From HK1 sp965221725 (lineage in GTDB: Bacteria; Pseudomonadota; Gammaproteobacteria; HK1), in the NCBI GenBank assembly GCA_965221725.1, contig OZ244909.1:372001-436000 (forward strand): a stretch of 64,000 nt of DNA. Reading direction: 5' to 3'. This document shows, piece by piece, positions 19,255 to 28,738 of the stretch. The notes under the pieces were generated by a model that worked only from the letters and a program-made list of their open reading frames with translations, was not told the DNA's origin and did no database searches. How positions within the stretch are numbered: the stretch's first letter is position 1; the number at the start of each line of letters is the position of its first letter. Made by a program: the position numbers and the translations under genes.

Positions 19255-19439
19255 CCATGACCGAATCCCTCCTCGATTTCTTTCGAATGGGCGGGTACGC
19301 CTTCTACGTCTGGTGGTCGTACGCGGTGGTGACCGTGGTGCTCGCGCTCAATTTCGTGCTCCCGATGCTGCGCCACCGCCGCCTGCGCCGAGCCCTCGCG
19401 CAGGAGCCGAGCTTCGCGGACCATGGCGATGAACCGTAG
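19251..19439 (+). CDS. ccmD: Haem exporter accessory protein CcmD
   Basis: This 62-residue single-pass membrane protein is needed to release haem-loaded CcmE. The sequence GGYAFYVWWSYAVV followed by a basic stretch (LRHRRLRRAL) matches the family pattern. ATG starts occur at 19251 and 19257; the first overlaps the ccmC stop. Its 3' end overlaps ccmE by 17 bp. Confidence 0.93.
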   Translation: MTMTESLLDFFRMGGYAFYVWWSYAVVTVVLALNFVLPMLRHRRLRRALAQEPSFADHGDEP

Positions 19440-19887
19440 GCGACAGCGAATGATCTTCGTGGCCCTGCTGGTCACCGGGGTCACTGCGGCGACCGGCCTG
19501 GTCATCGCCGCGATGGGCGAGAACATGCTCTACTTCTACAGCCCGAGCCAGATCAGGGCCGGCGAGGCGCCGAACGGGCCGAATATCCGGGTGGGCGGGC
19601 TGGTTGTCGATGGCAGCGTGCAGCGCGGCGAGGGGCTCGAGATCTCGTTCGCCCTCACCGACGGGGCCGCGACCGTCGACGTGAGCTACGCCGGCATCCT
19701 CCCGGATCTCTTCCGCGAGGGGCAGGGCATCATCGCCTCCGGAGTCCTGGATGCCGGGGCCCGGCTCCAGGCGGAAGAAGTGCTCGCCAAACACGACGAG
19801 AACTACATGCCGCCCGAAGTGGCGGAAGCGATGGAGGCGGCGAAGCGCAGCGGAGCGACGGCGCCTCACGGGTACATGCGGCAATGA
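19423..19887 (+). CDS. ccmE: Cytochrome c maturation haem chaperone CcmE
   Basis: This 154-residue periplasmic chaperone is anchored by an N-terminal helix and binds haem covalently through a histidine. The motif LAKHDENYMPPEV places that ligand at H124 with Y128 nearby. The OB-fold body (RVGGLVVDGSV) is intact. The stop overlaps the ccmF start. Confidence 0.96.
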   Translation: MAMNRRRQRMIFVALLVTGVTAATGLVIAAMGENMLYFYSPSQIRAGEAPNGPNIRVGGLVVDGSVQRGEGLEISFALTDGAATVDVSYAGILPDLFREGQGIIASGVLDAGARLQAEEVLAKHDENYMPPEVAEAMEAAKRSGATAPHGYMRQ

Positions 19888-21854
19888 TCGGCGAGCTCGG
19901 TCATTTCGCGCTGATCCTCGCCTTCCTGGTCGCGTCCATCCAGGGCGTGGTGCCGCTGCTCGGCGCGTGGCGCCGCGTGCCGGCATGGATGGCGGTGGCG
20001 GTCTCCGCGGCCCGGGCGCAGTTCCTGCTGATGGGCATCTCCTACCTCTGCCTGACCTGGGCCTTCGTCGTCTCCGATTTCAGCGTCTCCTACGTGGCGC
20101 TGAACTCCAACACCGCACTGCCGCTCGTCTACAAGGTCTCCGCGGTGTGGGGCGGCCACGAAGGCTCGATGCTCCTGTGGGCCACCGTCCTTGCGGGCTG
20201 GGGCTTCGCGGTGGCGACGTTCAGCACCTCCCTGCCTGCGGTGTTCCGGGCCCGGGTGCTCGCGGTGATCGCCCTGGTCAGCGTCGGCTTCCAGCTCTTC
20301 CTGCTGCTTACCTCCAACCCGTTCGAGAGGCTGCTGCCCGCACCGCTGGAGGGGCGCGACCTCAACCCCCTCCTTCAGGACCCCGGCATGGCCGCGCATC
20401 CCCCGATGCTCTACATGGGCTACGTCGGCCTCGTGGTGCCGTTCGCCTTCGCGGTCGCCGCCCTGATCGAGGGACGCATCGACCTCGCGTGGACGCGCTG
20501 GACCCGGCCGTGGACCACCATCGCCTGGGCGTTCCTCACCGGCGGGATCATGCTCGGAAGCTGGTGGGCGTACAGCGAACTCGGCTGGGGTGGATGGTGG
20601 TTCTGGGACCCGGTGGAGAACGCCTCGTTCATGCCCTGGCTCGTCGCGACCGCACTGATCCATTCGCTGGCGGTGACGGAGCAGCGCGGGGCGTTCCGCG
20701 CCTGGACCATTCTGCTCGCGATCTCGGGATTCTCCCTGAGCCTGCTCGGCGCCTTCCTCGTACGCTCGGGGGTATTGGTCTCGGTCCACGCCTTCGCCAC
20801 CGACCCGGCGCGCGGTCTGTTCATCCTCATCTTCCTCGCCGTCGTGATCGGGGCGGCGCTGGCCCTCTACGCCTGGCGCGCCGCCCGGCTCGCCGGCGGC
20901 GGCGACTTCGGCGTCTGTTCGCGCGAGACCTTCCTGCTCGCCAACAACGTGCTTCTGGTGGCTGCTTCGGCGACGGTACTCCTCGGCACCCTCTATCCGC
21001 TGCTGCTCGATGCGCTCGACGCCGGGAAGATCTCCGTCGGGCCGCCCTACTTCAATGCGGTCTTCGTGCCACTGATGCTGCCGCTGGCCGCCCTGCTCGG
21101 CTTCGCCCCGCTTGCCCGGTGGAAAGGGGACGGATGGCGGCGGTTGGGGACGAAGTTCCGGTTGCCGCTGCTGGTCGTGGTGCTGGCGTCGCTCGCGCTC
21201 GCGTTCGGCACCCCGGCGTCGTGGGCGATGGCGGCGGGTACCGGCTTCGCGCTCTGGATCGCGGCGGGCGTGGTGCTCGGCCTGCGCGACAGACTGCGCC
21301 ACCGGCACGGCGCATCCGTGCGGCGGGCGCTCGGGCGGGGCTTCGTCGGGATGACCCTCGCCCACCTCGGCGCCGGGGTCTTCATCGCCGGCGTCACCTG
21401 GACCACCGGAGCCGGGGTGGAGCGGGACGTGCGGCTCGCACCCGGCGAGAGCGTGGAGGTCTCCGGTTATTCGTTCCGGTTCGACGGCGTGGCCGTGCAC
21501 CCCGGCCCGAACTACCGTGCGGTGCGCGGCACGGTGCAGGTACTGCGCGATGGTAAGCCGTACTCCGTGCTCCACCCGGAGAAACGCACCTACCTCGTGC
21601 AGCAGGAGCCAATGACCGAGGCGGCAGTCGACCCCGGCTTCACGCGCGATCTCTACGTGGCGCTCGGCGAGCCGGTGGGGACGGAGGGGGCGTGGACGAT
21701 GCGCGTCCAGTACAAGCCGCTGGTACGGTGGATCTGGCTCGGACCGGTGATGATGGCGCTCGGCGGGCTGCTCGCCGCCGCGGATCGGCGGTATCGACCC
21801 TTGCCCCGACCGGTGCGGGCAGCGGCGCCCACCGCAGCCCGGGCCTGGGGCTGA
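19884..21854 (+). CDS. ccmF: Cytochrome c haem lyase subunit CcmF
   Basis: This 656-residue polytopic membrane protein is the core of the haem lyase that joins haem to the CxxCH motif of apocytochromes. The WWD motif appears as WGGWWFWDPVENASFMPW, and the family segments VWGGHEGSMLLW and HPPMLYMGYVG with conserved histidines are present. About fifteen membrane segments are expected. It is followed by a 98-bp gap and then ccmH, with no ccmG in between. Confidence 0.96.
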   Translation: MIGELGHFALILAFLVASIQGVVPLLGAWRRVPAWMAVAVSAARAQFLLMGISYLCLTWAFVVSDFSVSYVALNSNTALPLVYKVSAVWGGHEGSMLLWATVLAGWGFAVATFSTSLPAVFRARVLAVIALVSVGFQLFLLLTSNPFERLLPAPLEGRDLNPLLQDPGMAAHPPMLYMGYVGLVVPFAFAVAALIEGRIDLAWTRWTRPWTTIAWAFLTGGIMLGSWWAYSELGWGGWWFWDPVENASFMPWLVATALIHSLAVTEQRGAFRAWTILLAISGFSLSLLGAFLVRSGVLVSVHAFATDPARGLFILIFLAVVIGAALALYAWRAARLAGGGDFGVCSRETFLLANNVLLVAASATVLLGTLYPLLLDALDAGKISVGPPYFNAVFVPLMLPLAALLGFAPLARWKGDGWRRLGTKFRLPLLVVVLASLALAFGTPASWAMAAGTGFALWIAAGVVLGLRDRLRHRHGASVRRALGRGFVGMTLAHLGAGVFIAGVTWTTGAGVERDVRLAPGESVEVSGYSFRFDGVAVHPGPNYRAVRGTVQVLRDGKPYSVLHPEKRTYLVQQEPMTEAAVDPGFTRDLYVALGEPVGTEGAWTMRVQYKPLVRWIWLGPVMMALGGLLAAADRRYRPLPRPVRAAAPTAARAWG

Positions 21855-21952
21855 GCCCGCACCATGCGGACGCCGACGCCGGGGACCCGGAGCGGAATCG
21901 ACTTTCCTCCCCGCGGACTTCGATCCCCTTCCAGGCCGGAGAGGCAGTCGCG

Positions 21953-22456
21953 TTGAATGGAAAGACGATTCCGGCCGGAGTCCTGATCGCGGCAGTCGCG
22001 GCCATTGCGGCGATCGCGGCAATGGCCGTGGGCAGCGCAACCGCCGATGCTCAGAGCGTGTTCGAGCCACGCGGATTCTCCAGCCCCGGGCACGAGCGCC
22101 GATACCACGCCCTGATCGACGAACTCCGGTGTCTCGTCTGCCAGAATCAGACCATCGCGGAATCGAACGCGGACCTCGCCTCGGATCTGCGCCGCGAGGT
22201 GTACCGCATGGTCGAGGAAGGCCGCAGCGAGGCGGAGATCGCCGAGTTCATGGTCGCCCGCTACGGGGATTTTGTGCTCTACCGTCCGCCGTTGCGCACC
22301 GGCACCGTGCTGCTCTGGGCCGGGCCCTTCCTGCTCGCCGGGATCGGACTGACGGTGCTCGCGATGCACCACCGCCGGCGCCGGCGCACACCGGACGCAC
22401 CGATCGGGGAGGCGGATCGGGCCCGGCTGCAGCGCATCATCGAGACCGAAGACTGA
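21953..22456 (+). CDS. ccmH: Cytochrome c-type biogenesis protein CcmH (CycL/NrfF type)
   Basis: This 167-residue thiol-disulfide protein reduces the apocytochrome CxxCH cysteines. The signature LRCLVCQNQ gives C60 and C63; a signal peptide precedes it and a single C-terminal helix follows. I start at TTG 21953 because GGAGAGG lies about ten bases upstream and the signal peptide then has normal length. There is no CcmI-like TPR extension, and no ccmI gene follows; gshA comes next. Confidence 0.9.
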   Translation: MNGKTIPAGVLIAAVAAIAAIAAMAVGSATADAQSVFEPRGFSSPGHERRYHALIDELRCLVCQNQTIAESNADLASDLRREVYRMVEEGRSEAEIAEFMVARYGDFVLYRPPLRTGTVLLWAGPFLLAGIGLTVLAMHHRRRRRTPDAPIGEADRARLQRIIETED

Positions 22457-22522
22457 TCCGATCCGGGCCGAGCTGATCTGGACTGATCCGACCCGCCCCG
22501 TCCCCGCGGCTCGGGGGAGGCC

Positions 22523-24256
22523 ATGGCGCGGCGGCCGATGCATTCGGCCATGAGATCGCGCAGAATCCGCGCTCGCCGTTCCGGCCACCGTCCCCGCGTG
22601 GAGCCCTCGGACTTGTCCAGCGCCGTGCAGCAACGCCTGCGAAATCTCGTCCAGGCCCTCGGCCCGGGCCTGTTTGCGGGACGGCGGGTCGGGGTGGAGA
22701 AAGAAAGCCTGCGCGTCGATCGCGCCGGCTACATCTCCCAGCGGCCCCACCCGGCGGCACTCGGCTCCGCCCTCACCCATTCCACCATTACCACCGATTT
22801 CTCCGAAGCGCTTCTGGAGTTCGTGACCCCCGCCCGGCGCGGGGTGCGCGAGACCGCCCGCAACCTCAGGCACCTGCATCAGTTCACCTATCCGCTGATC
22901 GAAGACGAGGTGCTGTGGGCGACGAGCATGCCGTGCATGGTCACCGGCGACCGCTCGATCCCCATCGCGCGCTACGGCCGCTCCAACGTGGGCACGATGA
23001 AGCACGTGTATCGGTGCGGACTGAGCCATCGCTACGGCCGGGTGATGCAGACCATCTCCGGCGTGCACTTCAACTTCTCCCTGCCGAGACCGTTCTGGGC
23101 TGCGTTCCGCGAGACGGAGGGATGCTCGGGAGAACGCCCGGGAGCGTTCGCGTCCGAGCGCTACTTCGCGCTGTTGCGCAACTTCCACCGCCGCGGATGG
23201 CTCGTGCCGCTGCTGTTCGGGGCGTCGCCGGCGATCTGCCGCTCCTTCCTCGGCGCCGCGCCGCATGCGTTCTCCGAGTTCGGAAGGGGGACCCTCTACG
23301 AGCCGTACGCCACCTCGTTGCGCATGAGCGATATCGGCTACAAGAACAATTCGCAGAGGCAGCTCGGGATTTCCTACGACTCCCCCGTCGACTACATCCG
23401 CACCCTGCACACGGCGACCGACACCCCGCACCCGCCGTACGCGAAGATCGGAGTCGTGGTCGACGGCGAATACCGCCAGCTCAACGCGAACCTCCTCCAG
23501 ATCGAGAACGAGTACTACAGCTTCGTTCGCCCGAAACAGATCGCGCGTTCGGGGGAGAAACCCACGGTCGCACTGCAGCGGCGCGGGGTGCGCTACGTGG
23601 AGATCCGCGCCCTCGATGTCGACCCGTTCTCGCCGATCGGGATCGAAGAGGACACGATGCGGTTCATGGAGGCGTTCCTGATTCACTGCGTACTCGATTC
23701 GAGCCCACCGATCAGGCAGCGGGAACGAGAGGAGAACGAGGAGAACCAGCGCCTCGTTGCAGTGCGCGGGCGCGACCCGGCCCTGCGGCTGCGACGGGCC
23801 GGTGCCAGCATGCCCATCTTCGACTGGGCCCGCGAGATCGTCGACACCGTGGCCGGGATTGCCGAAATGCTCGATGCCCCGACCCGGACCCACCGTTACG
23901 CCGACGCGGTCCGGATGTGCCGCGCGTCTCTGGATGATCCGCAACGGCTTCCGTCGGCGCGGGTTCTGGAGGAGATGCGCACGCGCTCCGAGGCGTTCTT
24001 CGAGTTCGCGATGCGCAGATCCGAGGAGCACCGGGCGACTATCCTCGCGGCGCCATTGCCGGCCGCGCGCAAGGCGGCGCTGGAGGCGGAGGCAGCCGCA
24101 TCGCGGCGCGCTCAGCGTGAAATCGAAGCCGCGGATCGTTTCTCGTTTCCGGAGTATCTGCGCCGCCACTTCGCCCAACGCCCGGCCACGAAGTACCGAG
24201 GCCGACCATCCGACCGCTCGCCATCGGGCCGGAAGCCCGACCACCGGCCGGATTGA
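22523..24256 (+). CDS. gshA: Glutamate-cysteine ligase (E. coli type)
   Basis: This 577-residue enzyme makes gamma-glutamylcysteine, the first step of glutathione synthesis. The N-terminal VGVEKESLRVD and ITTDFSEALLEFVTP, then QTISGVHFNFSLP, GYKNNSQRQLGISYDS and RYVEIRALDVDPFSPIGI, mark the gammaproteobacterial GshA family. It is longer than the 518-residue E. coli protein owing to a basic N-terminal extension and a basic C-terminal tail. GGGGGAGG precedes the ATG. No gshB is in the window. Confidence 0.95.
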   Translation: MARRPMHSAMRSRRIRARRSGHRPRVEPSDLSSAVQQRLRNLVQALGPGLFAGRRVGVEKESLRVDRAGYISQRPHPAALGSALTHSTITTDFSEALLEFVTPARRGVRETARNLRHLHQFTYPLIEDEVLWATSMPCMVTGDRSIPIARYGRSNVGTMKHVYRCGLSHRYGRVMQTISGVHFNFSLPRPFWAAFRETEGCSGERPGAFASERYFALLRNFHRRGWLVPLLFGASPAICRSFLGAAPHAFSEFGRGTLYEPYATSLRMSDIGYKNNSQRQLGISYDSPVDYIRTLHTATDTPHPPYAKIGVVVDGEYRQLNANLLQIENEYYSFVRPKQIARSGEKPTVALQRRGVRYVEIRALDVDPFSPIGIEEDTMRFMEAFLIHCVLDSSPPIRQREREENEENQRLVAVRGRDPALRLRRAGASMPIFDWAREIVDTVAGIAEMLDAPTRTHRYADAVRMCRASLDDPQRLPSARVLEEMRTRSEAFFEFAMRRSEEHRATILAAPLPAARKAALEAEAAASRRAQREIEAADRFSFPEYLRRHFAQRPATKYRGRPSDRSPSGRKPDHRPD

Positions 24257-24355
24257 TTCAGCCCGGTGCACGGCGTCCGACCAGGCAAGATCCGGACCCG
24301 ACCGCCGCAAGCCGGACTTCTTGAGGATCACCTCCGCGAACATGAGGATCTCCGG

Positions 24356-25306
24356 ATGAAGACATCACCCTCCCGCTCCATCGAATCACGCGCCACCCAC
24401 GGAGTCTGGTCCCCGGTCCTCGTGCCGCTCAAGCCGGATCTGGACATCGACTCGGAGCGCTTCATCGCGCACGCGCATTGGCTCCTCGCCCGGGGCTGTC
24501 ACGGTCTCGCCCTGTTCGGCACCACCAGCGAGGCGAATTCGTTCTCGGTGGCGGAGCGAAAGGCGCTCCTCGAAAGGGTCGTCGAGGCGGGCATCTCCCC
24601 CGAACGCCTGATGGTCGGCACCGGATGCTGCGCCCTGACCGACAGCGTGGAACTCACGCGACACGCCGTCGACACCGGGTGCCGGCGCATGCTCATGCTG
24701 CCACCGTTCTACTACAAGGGAATGAGTGACGAGGGGCTCTTTCGGAGCTTCGCCGAGGTCATCGAGCGCGTGGGAAACCCCGACTTGCGGGTGTTCCTCT
24801 ACCACTTCCCGAGGCTCTCCGGCGTACCGGTCACCGAAGGGCTGATCGCGTTGCTCGTCGATGCGTTCCACGAGGTCGTCGCCGGGGTCAAGGACAGCTC
24901 CGGCGAGTGGCCGAACACGCAGATGATGCTCGAGCGCTTCCCCGGCCTCGCGATCTTCCCCGGCTCGGAAACGTTCCTGCTCGACGGGCTCCGCGCGGGC
25001 GGCGCGGGGTGCATCACCGCCACGTCGAATGTCAACGCAGCCGGGGCCCGGGCGGTGTTCGACGCCTGGCGCGCCGGACACGAAGACGCCGATGCACGGC
25101 AGGCCGCGACTACCGCCATCCGCCGCGCCATCGATCGGCATCCGGGGATCCCGGCCCAGAAGTTCCTCCTCGCTCGCTGCCGGAGCGATCCGGCGTGGCG
25201 TGCGGTCCGGCCGCCCATGACCGCCCTCGACGACGAGGCAGGCCGCGACCTCCTGAGCGCCCTCTCCGCCACGGAATTCGACGCAACCCACCTCGTCCTT
25301 CGCTGA
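24356..25306 (+). CDS. Dihydrodipicolinate synthase-family lyase/aldolase
   Basis: This 316-residue class I aldolase-fold protein has the family's GTTSE motif (55-59, normally GTTGE), Y149 in FLYHFP and the Schiff-base lysine K179 in AGVKDSSG. The usual pyruvate-binding pattern is kept, but the substitutions argue against true DapA; a 2-oxo acid aldolase or lyase role is more likely. The true substrate is unknown. A GC hairpin terminator follows. It opens the 24-39 kb metabolic block. Confidence 0.8.
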   Translation: MKTSPSRSIESRATHGVWSPVLVPLKPDLDIDSERFIAHAHWLLARGCHGLALFGTTSEANSFSVAERKALLERVVEAGISPERLMVGTGCCALTDSVELTRHAVDTGCRRMLMLPPFYYKGMSDEGLFRSFAEVIERVGNPDLRVFLYHFPRLSGVPVTEGLIALLVDAFHEVVAGVKDSSGEWPNTQMMLERFPGLAIFPGSETFLLDGLRAGGAGCITATSNVNAAGARAVFDAWRAGHEDADARQAATTAIRRAIDRHPGIPAQKFLLARCRSDPAWRAVRPPMTALDDEAGRDLLSALSATEFDATHLVLR

Positions 25307-25332
25307 GGACACTGGCGCGAACGATATCCGCA

Positions 25333-25370
25333 TTCAACCCTCCTCCCCCCTCCGATCGGGGGGGATTGAA
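25333..25370 (+). terminator. Hairpin terminator after the DHDPS-family gene
   Basis: CCCCCC (25345-25350) pairs with the G run at 25358-25364 across a 7-nt loop, and outer TTCAA (25333-25337) can pair with TTGAA (25366-25370). It begins 26 bp after the stop. Confidence 0.5.
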
Positions 25371-25590
25371 GACCATTCGGAAGATCGTTCGCTGGCGAGT
25401 CGATCTCGATCGCGGTCCTGATGCGCGGCCGGGGTCACCTTGGCGATCGGAGTCGCCATCGCCGAAAACGAAGCCCGATCACGTCGCATTCGATATCTTC
25501 CGATCCGCGCGTTCTGTGCGAGGATCCGCGCCCGCGCGGACCTTCCACCGACCCTTGTCCAGCGATCTTTGCCCGACCACCGGTGACGAC

Positions 25591-27270
25591 ATGAACCAGA
25601 CCAAGCGGCGTACCGGCGGCCAGGTTCTGATCGATGCTCTGCGCATCCACGGCGTGGACACCGTGTTCTGCGTGCCGGGGGAGAGCTATCTCGCCGCCCT
25701 CGACGCGCTGCACGACGCACAAGACGCCATCACCACCATCACCTGCCGGCACGAAGGCGGCGCCGCCAACATGGCGGAAGCCTGGGGAAAGCTCACCGGG
25801 CGGCCGGGCATCGCCATGGTCACCCGCGGGCCGGGGGCGTGCCACGCCACCATCGGGCTCCACAACGCCGCCCAGGACTCGACCCCGATGGTGCTGTTCA
25901 TCGGCCAGGTCGCGCGCGGACACTCGGACCGGGAGGCGTTCCAGGAGATCGAGTACCGGCGGTTCCTCGATCCGCTGTGCAAGGGGGTGGTGCAGATCGA
26001 CGATCCGGCCCGCCTCCCCGAACTCGTGAGCCAGGCGTTCCACCGGGCCGGTTCCGGGCGGCCGGGGCCGGTGGCGGTCGTGCTGCCCGAAGACATGCTG
26101 ACCGAGGAGACCGACGTCGCGGACGCGGGGCCGTACGCGGCGGTGTCGCCGGGCGTCGCCGGCAACGTGATCCCCGAATTGCGCGACCTGCTCGCACCAG
26201 CGCGACGCCCGCTGGTCATCGTCGGCGGCGGCGGCTGGTCCGCGCCGGCGAGCGAGGATCTGGCCCGATTCGTGGAAGCGAATGCACTCACCACCGCGGC
26301 TTCGTTCCGCTGTCAGGACCGGCTCGACAACACCCACCCCTGCTACGCCGGCGACCTCGGGCTCGGCATCGACCCGAAGCTCGCCGCGCGGGTACGCAAC
26401 GCCGACCTGCTGCTGGTCGTCGGCGCCCGGCTCGGCGAGATGACGACCCGCGGCTACCGGCTCGCGGTCCCGCCGTGCCCGCAGCAGAAACTCGTGCACG
26501 TACACCCCGACCCCGACGAACTCGGCCGGGTGTATCAGCCGGCCCTCGCGGTCTGCGCGGGATCGGCCGAATTCCTGCGCGTCGCCGCCGCGATGTCTCC
26601 GGTGGACGCGGGCGCCTGGCGCGACGCCACCGCCCGCGCCCACCGGGAGTACCTCGAATCCGTCGAGCCGACCGCCGGCCTGCCGGGACCGGTGGAGATG
26701 GGAAAAGTCATGGCGCACCTGCGCAAGCGGCTCCCGCCGGAGGCGATCCTCACCACCGATGCCGGCAACTTCTCCGCCTGGATGCACCGGCACTACGTCT
26801 ACCGGACCTACCCGAGCCAGATCGGCCCGACCAGCGGCGCGATGGGCTACGGGATTCCGGCCGCCATCGCGGCCCGCCATGTCCATCCCGACCGGCCGGT
26901 GGTCGCATTCTGCGGCGACGGCGGGGCGCTGATGACCGGGCAGGAGATCGCGACCGCGGTGCATCACGGGATCGACCCCGTCATCCTGGTGGTGAACAAC
27001 GCGATGTACGGCACCATCCGCATGCACCAGGAACGGGAATACCCCGATCGCCCCATCGCCACCGGGCTCACCAACCCCGATTTCACGGCGTGGGCCGAGA
27101 GCTTCGGCGCGTTCGCGGCCCGGGTCGAACGCACGGACGAATTCCCCGGCGCCTTCGAGGCCGCGCTGTCGGCCGGGCGCGTTGCGGTAGTGGAACTGCG
27201 CATCAACCCGGAATTGATTACCACCCGCGCGACCCTCGCGCAGATCCGCGGCACCGGCGCGCGCGCCTGA
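25591..27270 (+). CDS. ThDP-dependent enzyme, acetolactate-synthase-like
   Basis: This 559-residue protein has the three-domain layout of ThDP 2-oxo acid enzymes. The catalytic glutamate is E55 in CRHEGGAANMAEA, and the cofactor motif GDGGALMTGQE... NN is in the C-terminal domain. It lacks marker residues that would let me name it acetolactate synthase, glyoxylate carboligase or benzoylformate decarboxylase. Position beside a lyase-family gene and a transporter suggests catabolism of a small 2-oxo acid (inference). Confidence 0.8.
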   Translation: MNQTKRRTGGQVLIDALRIHGVDTVFCVPGESYLAALDALHDAQDAITTITCRHEGGAANMAEAWGKLTGRPGIAMVTRGPGACHATIGLHNAAQDSTPMVLFIGQVARGHSDREAFQEIEYRRFLDPLCKGVVQIDDPARLPELVSQAFHRAGSGRPGPVAVVLPEDMLTEETDVADAGPYAAVSPGVAGNVIPELRDLLAPARRPLVIVGGGGWSAPASEDLARFVEANALTTAASFRCQDRLDNTHPCYAGDLGLGIDPKLAARVRNADLLLVVGARLGEMTTRGYRLAVPPCPQQKLVHVHPDPDELGRVYQPALAVCAGSAEFLRVAAAMSPVDAGAWRDATARAHREYLESVEPTAGLPGPVEMGKVMAHLRKRLPPEAILTTDAGNFSAWMHRHYVYRTYPSQIGPTSGAMGYGIPAAIAARHVHPDRPVVAFCGDGGALMTGQEIATAVHHGIDPVILVVNNAMYGTIRMHQEREYPDRPIATGLTNPDFTAWAESFGAFAARVERTDEFPGAFEAALSAGRVAVVELRINPELITTRATLAQIRGTGARA

Positions 27271-27306
27271 CCCCCTCCCTGGCGCCCCCGCCACCCTCCC
27301 CTCGCC

Positions 27307-28575
27307 ATGTTCGCCGCGATCGCCAGTGCGTGGGCGCTGTTGCTCGGTATCGCCCTCATCATGCTCGGCAACGGGCTGCAGAGCACATTGCTCGGGGTGC
27401 GGGCGACGCTGGAGGGGTTCAGCACCGGCACCACGGGGCTCGTGATGACCGGCTACTTCGCGGGCTTCCTCGCCGGTTCGCTCATCGTCCCGCGCCTGCT
27501 CGCCAACGTGGGGCACATCCGGGTCTTCGCCGCCTTCGCCTCGGTCGCATCCGGCGCCGCCCTGCTGCACACGGTGTTCGTGACCCCGACCTCCTGGTTC
27601 CTGATTCGGGTAGTCACGGGGTTCTGCTTCTCCGGCCTCTACGTGGTGGCCGAGAGCTGGATCAACGACGCGGCCACGAACCGGACCCGCGGCCAGTTGC
27701 TTTCGGTGTACATGATCATGGTGATGGGGGGCATAGGCACCGGTCAGCTCCTGCTGAATCTGTCCGACCCGCGCAGCTTCGAACTGTTCGTGCTGGTCTC
27801 GGTCCTGGTCTCCTTCGCGCTCGTCCCGATCACGCTGAGCGTAGGCCGCGCACCGAGCTTCGAAGCGCCGGAATCGATCGGGGTCCGGGCCCTGTTCCGG
27901 GCCTCACCGCTCGGCGTCTCCGGCGCGTTTCTGGTCGGCATCGCGCACAGCGCCCTCTTCTCGATGGGGGCGGTGTACGCCACCCGGATCGGGCTCGCCG
28001 TGGACCGGCTCTCGCTGTTCATCGCGGTGGCGCTGTTCGGCGGTCTCGCGCTGCAATGGCCGATCGGCTGGCTCTCCGACCGGTTCGACCGGCGCCGGGT
28101 CATCGTGGCGGCAGCGTGGATCGCCACCGTCGCCGCGATCACGGCCGGCGTCGGCGGCGCCGATTCGTACGCGCTCCTCATCGGCGCCACCGCCCTGCTC
28201 GGCGGCACCTCGATGCCGCTGTACTCCCTGTGCGGTGCGCACACCAACGATCACCTGACGCCGCGCCAGATCATCGCGGCGAGCGCGACCCTGGTCCTCG
28301 TCGGGGGGTTGGGGCTCACCATCGGTCCCCTGTTCGCAGCGGGGCTGATGCGGCTCTCCGGGCCGCCGGGCCTGTTCTGGGTGATCGCCATCGTCCACGG
28401 CGCCATCGGCGCCTACGGCCTGTACCGGATGATCCGCCGCGATCCGGTCCCGCTCGACGCGCAGCGCACCTACGACCCGGTGAGCCTGCGCACGTCCCCG
28501 ATCGTGCAGGCGCAGCCGGGCGGGGAGATGGACGATCTCCGGGAAGCCGAAGACGCAAATGCAGGCCAGCGGTAA
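27307..28575 (+). CDS. MFS transporter (YcaD-like)
   Basis: This 422-residue membrane protein has twelve predicted helices, the motif WPIGWLSDRFDRRRV between helices 8 and 9 (an MFS motif A copy), and an early VVAESWINDAA segment typical of the YcaD-like branch. The substrate is unknown. It follows the ThDP enzyme by 36 bp with no good ribosome-binding site, so translation may depend on the upstream gene. The cytoplasmic tail is acidic. Confidence 0.85.
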   Translation: MFAAIASAWALLLGIALIMLGNGLQSTLLGVRATLEGFSTGTTGLVMTGYFAGFLAGSLIVPRLLANVGHIRVFAAFASVASGAALLHTVFVTPTSWFLIRVVTGFCFSGLYVVAESWINDAATNRTRGQLLSVYMIMVMGGIGTGQLLLNLSDPRSFELFVLVSVLVSFALVPITLSVGRAPSFEAPESIGVRALFRASPLGVSGAFLVGIAHSALFSMGAVYATRIGLAVDRLSLFIAVALFGGLALQWPIGWLSDRFDRRRVIVAAAWIATVAAITAGVGGADSYALLIGATALLGGTSMPLYSLCGAHTNDHLTPRQIIAASATLVLVGGLGLTIGPLFAAGLMRLSGPPGLFWVIAIVHGAIGAYGLYRMIRRDPVPLDAQRTYDPVSLRTSPIVQAQPGGEMDDLREAEDANAGQR

Positions 28576-28738
28576 TGTCGATTCACCACCGGGCCCCGCT
28601 TCGCGGAGCGAGCGGGGCGGCGGCACTGCCGGCCTCTCCAGCGGATTGGCACGCGGTCGGGCATCAATGACATACTGAGCGCAGCATGCATCCGTGGTCG
28701 GGGGGCGGATGGCAGCGCCCGCATGGAGATTTGATGCG

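Noticed and set aside
24356..25306. Naming the DHDPS-family gene dapA
   Set aside because: GTTSE instead of GTTGE and the catabolic neighbourhood argue against lysine biosynthesis.
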